Below, in pieces: positions 1 to 9,243 of a DNA stretch of 22,422 nt. A model generated the notes under the pieces. It was not told where the DNA came from. It saw only the letters and a program-made list of their open reading frames with translations, and made no database searches. The DNA comes from Fonticula alba (taxonomy: Eukaryota; Opisthokonta; Rotosphaerida; Fonticulaceae). Position 1 is the first letter of the stretch. Each line of letters opens with the position of its first letter. Made by a program: the position numbers and the translations under genes. Location: positions 1,500,133 through 1,522,554 of the forward strand of contig NW_009242971.1 of NCBI RefSeq assembly GCF_000388065.1, written 5' to 3'.

Positions 1-183
1 GTCCCTTGGCGAGGCGCCCCGGAGACGCGGCCCCAAAAGGAGGCGAAGGGAAGTGTGCCAGTGCTGACACTCCCCCCCCCCCCCCCCCCCCCCCCGAGCT
101 GCGAGCCGCCAGGTGTAGGACGGGGGCCGGGACCGGGGGGTCCTCCCACACGGAGGTCGCGCGGCGATCAGAGCACCGCCCCC

Positions 184-200
184 TTCAGTTGGCAACTGAA
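184..200. promoter_or_regulatory. Palindrome TTCAGTTG-G-CAACTGAA
   Basis: A perfect inverted repeat with 8-bp arms and a single central base lies about 300 bp upstream of the PSF2 start codon. Each arm contains CAGTTG/CAACTG, which fits both the E-box pattern CANNTG and the Myb-type YAACKG core. A dimeric factor site is plausible, but no factor is known here. Confidence 0.4.
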
Positions 201-340
201 CGGTCGATCAGGAATATGAGTTCCGCCCGGCGGCGGCACCGCGGGGGACCCATGAGGCAAAAAAGCGCCCGCGCTCCGTGTCGCCCTCCTCCACTCGCCT
301 CCCCCTCGGCCCCGCCTCGCATATTCTCCCATCCACACGT

Positions 341-358
341 TGACGCGCCATCGCGTCA
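341..358. promoter_or_regulatory. Inverted repeat TGACGCG-CCAT-CGCGTCA, MCB-like
   Basis: Perfect 7-bp arms flank a 4-bp spacer about 140 bp upstream of the PSF2 start. Each arm (TGACGCG) is close to the MluI cell-cycle box of fungi (ACGCGTNA, bound by MBF), which controls replication genes. The position upstream of a GINS subunit makes a G1/S control site an attractive inference, not a demonstrated one. Confidence 0.4.
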
Positions 359-493
359 TCTCATCCTCGTACTCCCACGGAAGGACACGCACGTCCATAC
401 GCGCGGGCCTGGCAACTCTCGTCCTCGCCTTGTGAAGCATCCGCCCGACGCCCGGCCACGCGGGCTCCTTGCGCCTCGCGGCTCCATAGCAGG

Positions 494-1636
494 ATGGCTG
501 ACACATCCGGAGGGGGGCTGGCCCCGGCGCCGGTTCCATCCGGCGCCTCCCTTTCACCGCCGTCCAACAGCGAGTTGGACTTCTGTGCGGAGAACGAATT
601 TGTGACCATCGTTCCGGCTGTCCGGCTCCCCCGGATGAATCTCGTCACGGTGCGTGCCCAGCCGGGGCCCGGCGACGGGAGGGCCATCCTTTCTTGTCGG
701 CTGCCTTGCCTTGCGTTGCCTTGCCTTGCTGCATCCCCCCCCCCCCCATTTGGCCGCTGCCCTCCTAGCTGACCCTCATGCCCTCCCCCGCAACATCGTG
801 CTTGGGCTTTGACAACCAACAGGGCACCATTGGACCATTGCATCCCCAGCGCGAGACCCTCGTTCCTCTCTGGCTTGCGCTGATGCTCAAACGGGCTGGC
901 CGGGCACGCATCCGGCCGCCCGAGTGGCTGACCGAGGGTACGCGCGCGAGTGCCCATTGGCACGCAGGTGCTTCTGTGTGTCCCCAATTGCCCGAATGAC
1001 TGACGGTATCCCGCCTGCCGGTCGCCCCAGACGCCCTTCGGCTATACCTAAAGGCGGAGATCGCCTCGAGCGCTTTCTCGCCTCTGCCTTTCCGGTACCT
1101 GGAAATTTCACAGCTCATCCTCCAAGCGGCGCCGGACGATGTGCCCGGCGCCACGAAGATCCGCGCTCTCATTGAGGACCTGCGGGGGCGTCGGGCGGCG
1201 AAAATTCGCCGCGGTGTGGCCAGTGTCGTCAGCACCGATGTTTTGATCAGCGTACGCCACCCCCCCCCCCCCTCACACGCCTCTCTTTTCCCTTCAGGCC
1301 GCGTCAGGGCAGGGACGCTACCCCTATCGACTGGTGTCCCCACTGGTCGGCTTTGTGGGGCCTGCCTGTAGCCCGTCTTCATTTGTCCTCACCATCTCGA
1401 TCCTGCTGCTCTTCGTAGCTTTCCAACATGTCAGCCATTGAAGTGAATGAGCTGCGCCCGCAACTGCTTCAGGCCCTGCACGTCGTCAACTCCCTCGAGA
1501 AATCGTCCGTCTTCTGGCACGCCTGTTTCTTTCGCCCTGCGACTTCCCTTCCTCTAACCCTCCTGTGCCTCCCTGGCATGATGATACACCGGGCTCTGTG
1601 CTTGCCAGATCTCGGGTGGCTGATGATGCCGGCTAA
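494..1636 (+). CDS. GINS2: GINS complex subunit Psf2 (six exons)
   Basis: Psf2 is one of four GINS subunits; GINS joins Cdc45 and Mcm2-7 to form the CMG replicative helicase in the nucleus. Model: 494-649, 823-937, 1031-1251, 1298-1333, 1419-1504, 1609-1636, giving 213 residues, close to the usual 185-215. Family landmarks appear in order: ENEFVTIVP near residue 33, VPLWLAL and RPPEWL in exon 2, then the SPLPFRYLEISQLIL block and the VPGATKIRALIEDLRGRRAAKIR helix in exon 3, and LSNMSAIEVNELRPQLLQAL in exon 5. The start ATG has A at -3 and G at +4. Exon 4 is only 36 nt and intron 3 only 46 nt. The last intron uses a less usual GTCCGT donor but has CTAAC before its acceptor; unspliced, the frame would run to 1769 with an unconserved tail. 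The final 9 residues are therefore the least certain part. Confidence 0.92.
702..730 (+). repeat. CCTTG-type microsatellite in PSF2 intron 1
   Basis: Imperfect tandem copies of TTGCC/CCTTG fill this part of the first PSF2 intron, just before a 13-base C run (735-747). It lies wholly in the intron and disrupts no exon. Confidence 0.7.
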
Positions 1637-2137
1637 GGGAGGCCAGCTTGCCGGCTCTTCCCCCTTGGCCTCGCTGCTCGGAAACTCCCCCACAAAGGGG
1701 GCACACGGTCCAAATGAGGGCCAAGCAACGCATCCTCGACCCTCCCCCTCCCTTCCCCATAAAACTTGAAAACCATCCAAACACACCCAGACACCGGTAT
1801 CAGGTCATGATCGGCACAAAGCAAGGGGACAAAAGAAGAAGTCATTCATTTTATCAAGAGGGATAAGTAGGTAGCAGTCCGGCTGGTTGCGAATGATTGC
1901 CCAGCTGCCGGGAGGAGAAGCCAATTTTTTGGTCCATTTTCTGCGTCCTCCCCTGCTCCCGAAAGGGCATCGCCACGGCAGCAAGTCCGGTAGGAGAGGC
2001 GGCGGGCGGGGAGAGGAGCAGGAGAATGCCAGCACAGACGGACGAGGCACATGGGGTCCTGGGCGTGCACATGTGGTGGAAGGCGCGCCCCATTCGCACA
2101 GGCATCTCTGTCCGGGTGCCCGGGAGGCATGGCACAT
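1637..2137. other. Convergent 3' spacer, PSF2 / SDR genes
   Basis: About 500 nt separates the two facing gene ends. No protein-like frame is seen. Two weak polyadenylation-like hexamers are present: ATAAAA at 1759-1764 on the plus strand, suited to PSF2, and ATAAAA at 1849-1854 on the minus strand, suited to the SDR gene. Neither is the canonical AATAAA, so the assignments are tentative. Confidence 0.45.
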
Positions 2138-3960
2138 TCAAAGGTCCGGGCTGGAGGAGCTCAGGGCACGGGTACTGGAGAAGTTGTCCATCGAGTTGTT
2201 GGAGCCTTCGGTGGACCAGAAGAAGAGGGGGGAGGGGGGGCCGGTTGGACAGGGACACTCGAGTCAGGATTGATCGTGTTCATCATCGGCCGGGGCAGCC
2301 AAAGCCGACACATGGGGGTCTGCCCGGAAGTGGGCATACGGACGAGGGAGCACGCACCGGAGAAGAAGGCCACCCAGTCGAAGACGCGGGTCGGGAAGAG
2401 GGCCCGAACAACGGACACCATCCAGATGGACCGCGGCAGGGGAACCACCTCACGCTCCTCCTCAATGGATTTGATGATCTGGGCGGCAGTCCAGTCCTGA
2501 TCGAGCATGGCCATGGCACGCGACCTGCCGGGGGGGGGGGGATGGTCGAAGGGGTGTCATGGTGTGTCAGGACCAGACACAAGCGGGCGGGGCCCCTCGC
2601 GGTGGAGGACGGGTGGGCACTCGACCGACGCCGATGTTCCCAGGACGCCCTCGGTAGGGCTGTTGCGGGGAGCGCCAGAGTCGGGGGGAGGGGAGGGAGG
2701 AGGGAGGCAAAGGAAAATAAAAACACCCGAAAAGGCACACGCACCGCATCTTGGCCCCCTCAAACATGCCGGTGTTAATGTAGATGGGCATGATGATGGA
2801 GGTGTGCACGCCGTTCCAGCCAGGCGCAGCGCGGTTCTTGGCCTGGGTCTCCATGCGGACACTCTCACCGAGGGCCGACACGGCGGCCTTGCTGGCGGCA
2901 TAGTCTCCGAGGCCGGCCGGCGCCACGAGGGCCGAAGCGCTGGACACGTAGACAATGTGGCCGCCACGGGCTGAGGCCCCCTTGGGCGGGGTCATCATGG
3001 CGGGCAGGACGGCACGCGTGCACCACACAGGGCCGAGGGCGTTCACCGAGAAGGTGCGCTCGATCTGACTGCGCGAGGCCGTCACCAGGGGGCGCCCATG
3101 GACAACACCGGCGTTGCAAATCATGACGTCGACCTTGAACGAGGGATCCGGCTGGGGCAGGGACTCCAGGACGGCTGAGAGGTCCCCGTCGCTGGCCAGG
3201 GTGCGGTTGGTCAGAGGCACGCCGCTGAAGAGCAGCAGTGTCTCCCGGTGGGCCACCTTGACGGAGGCCTCGCTGGAGACGTCACAGAAAACCGGATGGA
3301 CAAAGCCACTGCGAGCCGGGAACCGAGCCTTCATCTCGGCGGCTGTTGGGTGTCAGCGTGGAAGCGCCTGGCAAGGGAGCGGAGAGCGGGGGAGGGGGGA
3401 GGGGGGGAGGCGCGAAGGGACATACCAACGGCCGAGACAGCCTCGAAGTTGATGTCCCAGAGGGCAACCTGGGCACCGCGCTCGGCGCACATGAAAGCCA
3501 TGATCTTGCCGATGCCGGAGCCGGCGCCGGTGATCACGACCTGTGGAGGGGGGAAATGGCAGGGCGGTTAGGTGGGGGGGGGAAGAAAAGCCAGGTTGCG
3601 GAGGGGGAGCAGAAGTTCGGCACATACCAGCCGGTCGTTGAGGCTCTTGCGCTTCTTCGGGCCAGCAACGAGGCGATTGATGCCAGCTGCCAGGGCAAAA
3701 GCAACAACCACCTTGGCAGCCCTGTAGCCAGGGGCGGGGAGGGGGGGGGGAGACAGGGTAGCCGGTCAGTGAGTGGCCGAAGAGCCGGACGGAAGGGCAC
3801 GGAAGCAACCAACAGCACAGGAAATCCCTGTATGTGTGTGTGTGTGTGTGCCAATGTGTGTGTGTGGCCATGAGCCTCGGTCTTTCTGCCGGCCAATCGG
3901 CACGCACCAGGGCAGAGCGCGGAAGCTCGTCAGAAGGGAAGAAACTTGGGGAAACATCAT
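2138..3960 (-). CDS. Membrane-anchored short-chain dehydrogenase (SDR16C/RDH10-like)
   Basis: Predicted NAD(P)-dependent oxidoreductase of retinol, steroid or fatty-alcohol type, probably on ER or lipid-droplet membrane; substrate unknown. Model (complement): 3908-3960, 3628-3721, 3426-3540, 2745-3342, 2358-2524, 2138-2205; 364 residues. Residues 1-40 are hydrophobic, as in the N-terminal anchor of SDR16C enzymes. Then come the Rossmann motif TGAGSGIG (about 53-60), CDVS (107-110), NAG (164-166), and the catalytic set N188, S222, Y235, K239, with the normal Ser-Tyr spacing of 13. PRSIWMV and FPTRVFDW near the end match the family's C-terminal block. About 25 extra residues lie between CDVS and NAG. 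The last exon is uncertain: reading through without the final intron reaches TGA at 2161-2163, and a 38-nt intron would end at 2264. The chosen intron has both CTGAC and a CT tract. ATG-ATG at 3960 leaves either Met possible. Confidence 0.85.
3832..3868 (+). repeat. (GT)n microsatellite in SDR intron 1
   Basis: An interrupted GT dinucleotide tract lies in the first intron of the minus-strand SDR gene, so it reads as CA repeats in the transcript. It does not overlap the splice sites at 3722-3723 or 3906-3907. Confidence 0.8.
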
Positions 3961-4927
3961 CTGCTGGTGATCGGGGGGGGGGGGGGGGAGTGAGGAAGGA
4001 GGGAGGGAGGAGAATAGAGGAGAGTGCCGGGATGCGGGATTGCTGGGATCCCGAACGTGGGGAGGGCAGCTAAAGAAGGGCCAGGCCGGCTGTCGCGGGC
4101 AAGTGTGCCCGTCAAGATAGCAGGCTGGCGGGCCAGCCATGAGGGTGCCCGGGCCGGCCACCACCGGCCGGGCACACCGAGTGCCGGACTGCCTTGGCCG
4201 GCCGAGCTGGGCAATCCTCCCTGGGCCTGGTCCGGCAATGGTGGGCCTGCCACTGGGGCATGGCAGGGCCGACTCTCGCCGGCCCGGCTGTGCTATGGCC
4301 GCCCGAAGGGCCTTTTGCTCTGAGCTCGGCACAATTGCGTCCCCCTGCGACGGCAAGGGGCTAAGGGCGGGCCTGTCGATCTGGGGGCGGCAGGACAAAT
4401 ACCCGAGAGGGAACGCAAGGAGCGGGCAGGAGCGGTGTGTGAGACTTAAAGCAAGCACGCCCGGTCGGGGACGTGCCGGTCGCTCGGGCGGGGGGACGGG
4501 ACGGCGTGTGCGGACCCCCCCCCCCCCCCCTGGGCCTGGGCTGGTGGCTCTATTTCCGCAGGGGGCGGCCTTAAAGTTGCGACGACAAGGGTCAGAGAAT
4601 GCCTCCAATGAGATCCGGCGTGCCAGCGGCACTCTTCGTGACCTGAGACCGCGGGGAAAGAAGGGGTAAGTGACCGTGCCCAGGCGGGCTGAGTGCTTTT
4701 CGTTCGCCTGTGGGCCAGGCCTCCGCCCCCCCTCCTGGCCCCCCCCCCTATCCCGGAGGTGTTGTCCCTCGGGCCAGCGAGAGCGGGAAACCAGCCAGGA
4801 AGAGGAGCAAGACCCGGACACGGGTCGAGAGAAGGACAGAGTGGTCCCTTTTGGCCTGAAGCTGAATGAGATTACTCGAGACCCAGATCGTGCCGAGATC
4901 TCTCTTGGCAAAGAGGCAGAGCCTTTG

Positions 4928-4930
<3 letters not shown>

Positions 4931-4970
<40 letters not shown>
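4931..4970 (+). repeat. (GA)20 microsatellite
   Basis: Twenty uninterrupted GA units lie in the gene-poor spacer. Open frames across it encode Arg-Glu or Ser-Leu alternation, which is a trivial result of the repeat. The pure purine/pyrimidine strand bias could favour triplex structure. Confidence 0.95.
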
Positions 4971-4975
<5 letters not shown>

Positions 4976-5443
4976 GAAGAGAAGGGGAACGCCGCTCTCG
5001 GGATCCCCCCCCCCCCCGGAAGGGGTGTGGGCCCCATCGATGTGCCGCCCTCGGCCCATGGGCCGACATATGCTGGCCAGGCCACCGGGGCTGCCTCCAT
5101 GCCGCTGTGCCGGCCCGGCCGGCTGGGTCGGCCCTTTGCGCCATGCAGTCCCGCCCGGCCCCTCTTTCCCGCCCCCTCGCCGCCCTGCCCCTGGCCGTGG
5201 TGCGCCCTCTGGCTCCTTCGCCGGTTGTTGGGTCCCTTGTTATCCCGGCGCCCGGCCCCGCCGGCCGGGCCGTCTTCCGTGTGTTTGTTTTCGTCTTTTC
5301 GCATGTGCCCCGGGCGGGCCCGGGGCCCGGTGTCATGTTCCAGGCCTCCCCTTGCCACCTGCCCAAGCGCCGGCGCAGGCAGCCACATACCCTCAGCCCC
5401 CCTCCCTGCCTCGCGGAGAGGTCCACCGCGCGGCCCCCCCCCG

Positions 5444-5469
5444 CCCCCCCCCCCCCCCCCCCCCCCCCC
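5444..5469 (+). repeat. 26-base C homopolymer
   Basis: This is the longest single-base run in the window, preceded by another nine C at 5434-5442. Its length in a live population, and in this assembly, should be regarded as approximate. Confidence 0.9.
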
Positions 5470-5910
5470 GCGCGCAGCCTCATCTCCCGTCCGGGCGATG
5501 CACAAGTGCTTCGGTTCCCTGCATGCAAAGACGCGTGTGACCGGCTCCTGGCAGGCGGAAGGGGGGCGCAGGGAAAATCGACCGCCTTCGATCGCCACAA
5601 TGACCCACCCCTCCTGTGGCCCCATGGCGGTTCGAGGGACAAAAGAAGCTCCTGCCGTGGCGGGCCGCAGCCCGTCCGGGGACCAGCGTGAGCACGAACA
5701 ATCCCTCAAACCGGCCGCGGGCGCGCCCCTCTGACCGGGGGAGGGGGGCCAAGTCCGGGACTCGTGTTTTTTTCCCCCTTGTTAACACCCAGCCCGCCGA
5801 GCCCCGGCGCGCACACAGGCGCTCGTTCCATTTTTCACGCTCGACTTGCACAGGCACACTCACCGGACTCGCACACGCCCGACTTGCGCGTGCGCACACC
5901 CGACTCGCAT

Positions 5911-5937
5911 GTACACACATACACACACACACACACT
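5911..5937 (+). repeat. (CA)n microsatellite
   Basis: Interrupted CA dinucleotides follow a run of related decamers containing CGACTCGCA/CGACTTGC. It lies in the gene-poor spacer. Confidence 0.8.
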
Positions 5938-6394
5938 TTCAGGGCACACCGGACGCTTGAATGGCCCATCTCCAAGGCCAACGAATCGCCACTTGCTCAA
6001 GGCAGGCTGACCCGGCAATGCGCGTAGGCCGACAAGGCTCCATGGGCCAATGACACACAGGGCGGCGACACCAATACACAGAGAGGGCGAGAGGGCGTCC
6101 AGATGCACCCAAGGATTTGGCCCTCAAAGGGGGAACATGCCGGCCCTGGGCCAGGATGGACCAGACTCGCTGCGCGGGCGTTTCCAGCTGCCCCGGCGGC
6201 CGATCGAGGCAGCTGGGGGGGGGGGGGGGGGACGGGCGCCGGAAGGCCAGCGGGTGCCCTGACATTCACGCTGCCGGGGTGTAGCAGGTTCTCCGGTTGT
6301 CCCCGTCACTGAGGCACCCCCTGGCCCGCTGTGAATGCATCCCTCGCTCCAGCCTCCTCCCCCCCCCCCGCCCCCCTCCGACAGAGGCACGGGC

Positions 6395-6481
6395 AACACA
6401 CACACATACACAGACACATTGTAAAAGATACTCACCCCCACCCACTCACCCACACACACACACACACGCACACACACACAG
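6395..6481 (+). repeat. Compound AC-rich microsatellite
   Basis: AC tracts flank a short non-repetitive piece (about 6418-6435) and CCCAC/CTCAC units. It lies in the gene-poor spacer, with no link to a gene. Confidence 0.75.
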
Positions 6482-6910
6482 CCCACGCCACTTTCACGCC
6501 CATCTAACATACACGAGGTGTCAAAATAGGCGGTTCGTCGGGCGCCGCGGGGCGTGTAATGGAATCCCCCCTAGACTTGAGGGTCAGATCATGCTTTGTG
6601 TTTCAGAGGGCACGGGTATGCTCCCGTGATGGTGTTTGGCCATTCCGAATAGCGTTCATGTGGGTGCACGGGCGCCAGGCAACACACCCACCGGCACGCC
6701 GGGCCCCGGGCCACGCAGAGGGCTCCGACGAAGGAAGGAGATACGCGTGGGCGGGCGGCCTCCCGGGCCTGCTTTCGCTGTTCGAAGTCCCTCCTACCTG
6801 GCTTTTGCCCGCCCACCGGCCTCAGGTCCAGTGGCCAGGCTCTCGACTGCCACGGGCGATAGTACATTCCCCCAGCCCGGCGTGCCCTCTCTTCGGGCAG
6901 GGAAAGTCCC

Positions 6911-6976
6911 TTACTGAATGCTAATTTGTGATATGCTCTCCGTTAAAATGTCCCTCTTTGACGTAAGATTGCATCC
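6911..6976. promoter_or_regulatory. AT-rich island with bZIP-like sites
   Basis: A locally AT-rich stretch interrupts the GC-rich spacer. It contains TGACGTAA at 6959-6966, a CREB/ATF-type core, followed one base later by ATTGCATC at 6968-6975, whose complement GATGCAAT resembles an ATF4/CEBP composite half. The pairing suggests a regulatory element, but no nearby gene start is evident on either strand. Confidence 0.3.
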
Positions 6977-9243
6977 GTGAAAACCCTCCTCGACGCCTGG
7001 GCCACTCGACGGCCGAAGGCCGGCCGAGGCCGGGCTCCAGGGACGCGCGGCAAGGCGTCCACGCCCCCGCCACGAAGGGGCTCCTCCCCTGCGTTCTGGA
7101 CAAGCCGATTTTGCCTTGGACGCCCCTGCCATTGATCCGGAGGCGTGTTACGGGCACACCCAAGCGGGGCCGTCCCGCCGCGGCGCCCGGGCGCCAAGTC
7201 GGACCGGGGTGGCTGCAGCAGACAGAGAGATGAACGGGGGGGGGGGGGGCCTCGCCTCCTGCAAGCTGTAAAGGTGGCGCGCATTCCACCGCGGCATTCC
7301 ACCTTAACGGGTGGGTCGGAGGTGGCTGGCTGCGGGCCATTTTTGTCAACATCCCCCCCCGCGGCTCGGCCAAGGAGGCCAGACGTATGTGGGGGGGGGG
7401 GGGGGGGGGGGTCTTTGCATGCCCTGGCAGGGTGAGAGTGCGGGGCGGAATTCTGGAGGGGGTTGGTTCGCGCCGGCGCGGCTCGCAGGCGCTCGGCCCC
7501 GGTCTTGCGTGCATGGGCCACAAGAAAAGGGCCTCCCAGCTGGAGATATGATAGACTTGTGGGAGGGTCCCGCGGCGGCGGCGGCGGGAGGGGCCGCGCG
7601 GGGGGCGGCCGCCGCAGCCCAGGCTCTCCGGGACGCCCTGCCTGGGGACCGTCAGTCGGCAGATACGCACAAAGACTCCCGGCCTCCGGGGGCCCGCGGG
7701 GGGAAGGGGGGGGGGGGAGCCTTCACCTGCCTTTTTGCGGACATGGGCGGCCACTTCAGTTTCATTCTCCCCCAGGCTTTGGGGCGAGGGGGGAGGGGGA
7801 ACGCCTGAACCAGCCTCCCGGCCAGGAAAGTGTTCGGGAGCCCTCCCCCCGAGGGTTGTCCCCCGCCCCCCTCCCCCCGCTGCCCGAGGGTGAGCCGGCT
7901 TCGAATAGGACACGAAGGCATGCGCCGCGGCAGCGCCCGTGTGGTTCGGCTCCAGGAAAGGCCGAGGGATGATCCCCCCCCCCCCCCCGAGGCGGGCATT
8001 CTTCCATCAGCCGGCTGTCCCGCTGGACCTTCTTCCCCCAGCCGGAGTGGAGAGGCACGAGCCCGGTGTTGAGGGGGCTGGTGTGGTGATGTGCCACAGT
8101 CTCTCAGGCGGGCTCTGGTCCGGATGGCCAGGGCCGATCATCCCCGCCTGGCGATGGCGGCCCCGGCGCGCGGCATACGCCCCGGGGGCGGCCTCCCCCA
8201 CCCGGCGCGGACGCTGGCCGCGAGACGAGCCGGAGGAAAATGATGCTCGTCCATTCCTGCCGCCTCAGGCCTGGAAGGACCGCTGCCAACGACCAAACCA
8301 CACAACGCTCATGCCTGCCGCTTGGAGATCAGAGGTGTGCACCCGCCAAGAGAGCCCAGTTTCCATCTCGGCACTGGCCCCGGGGGGGGGGGAGGCACGG
8401 GCACGGGGCGTTTGGGCCGGATGCCAATTAGAGCGTTTCGCGCGGGGGCGAGGGCGCTCAGTTGCACCCCGGCGAAGCCCCCCCCCCGCCCCCCCCCCCC
8501 TGGGCCGCGGCAGCAGCAGCAGTTCAGAAACAAGCGGGATGCTCACGCGCTCGCGACGGACTTGGGTCCCTTTCGTTTGGGAGCCCTCGCCTGCCGACCG
8601 GGCCGGAGGCCGCAGGAACTTCGCGGAATTTCCTTTGACTGCTGGGGCCTCTCCCGGGAGACGGGGGGGTGTGCAAGAGGGGCAGGGCGCGGAGATAGCG
8701 GCGCCCCACCACCCCCTGGGCCCTCGGTCGCCGAGTGAGGGCGCAATCTCTCCTTTCCGTTGCTGCCCCCGGACCGGCCCGGGTTGCCCGTTTGTCCTCT
8801 TCCATTTCCGGGACGCTGCGTGCTCCCAACCAGCCCTCTTCTCAAAGCTGCCCATACCCGAGGCATCCCAAACTCGGGGCGCGTCACCCCCCCCCCCTCC
8901 CTTGCGCAGCGACCCTCTCGCCTCTCCCCCCCTTGCTTTTGCTGCCCCCCCCCCTCCCCTCCCCCCGATTAGTCCGCTTTTCCTTGTCGCCGCTGCCACT
9001 TCCGTTGTCGCCGCTGCTGCCGTTGCTTCATCTTCCCCCCCAAGCCCGCCTCCCCAGCCCCCTCCGGCCTCCGACCGTCTCGACCGGAGTGCGTCCAACC
9101 CGGCCCCAGACCCCTCGCTTGGCTCCCCCCCCCCCCCCCCCCCTGCCCCTGGTCCCCATCACGCCACTCTGCTCACCTCTCCTTGCCTTCTCGCCCTCCC
9201 CCCTCCCCTTCCACTGCGCGTGCCCCGGGGCCCACCCAGCAGA

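Larger units (their letters stand above)
1..493 (+). promoter_or_regulatory. Upstream region of the PSF2 gene
   Basis: No convincing gene is seen here; the open frames are by-products of high GC and encode Pro/Arg-rich sequence with no recognisable domain. The stretch holds a 24-base C run (72-95) and two perfect short inverted repeats at 184-200 and 341-358, described separately. The 280-330 part is CT-rich, as are the leaders of several other genes in the window. It is most simply read as promoter plus 5' leader of the PSF2 gene that begins at 494. Transcription start and core elements cannot be placed from sequence alone. Confidence 0.5.
3961..9243. other. 5.3 kb divergent spacer without a recognisable gene
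   Basis: Several long open frames cross this stretch in all six frames, but none shows a domain, conserved-looking blocks or a splice pattern like the neighbouring genes. Their products are Pro/Gly/Arg/Ala-rich and run through homopolymers, which real exons here avoid. Contents seen: G or C runs at 3973-3988, 4515-4530, 5444-5469, 6215-6231, 7236-7249, 7391-7411 and 9125-9143; (GA)20 at 4931-4970; AC repeats near 5911-5937 and 6395-6481; and an AT-rich island at 6911-6976. The last ~350 nt before 9244 are strongly CT-rich and probably form the leader of the J-protein gene; the ~40 nt before 3960 do the same for the SDR gene. I saw no tRNA with a usable B box. A non-coding RNA or an unrecognised gene cannot be excluded. 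Confidence 0.5.

Noticed and set aside
1505-1769. Read-through C-terminus of Psf2 to 1769
   Set aside because: It would make the protein about 80 residues too long with an unconserved tail. A 104-nt intron with CTAAC gives the usual length.
3766-5709. 647-codon open frame on the minus strand
   Set aside because: It spans SDR exon 1 in frame but is otherwise Pro/Arg/Ser-rich, crosses (GA)20 and a 26-base C run, and shows no domain. High GC removes stop codons, so length alone means little.
6770-6800. Possible tRNA B box (GTTCGAAGTCC)
   Set aside because: No A box or foldable cloverleaf at the right distance on this strand.
6921-7913. 330-codon minus-strand frame in the spacer
   Set aside because: Pro/Gly/Arg-rich, crosses two long G runs, and has no recognisable block or matching splice signals.
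7939-9243. Upstream in-frame extension of the J-protein
   Set aside because: The frame is open but the sequence is CT-rich with C runs absent from other exons, and there is no Met close to the domain before 9244.
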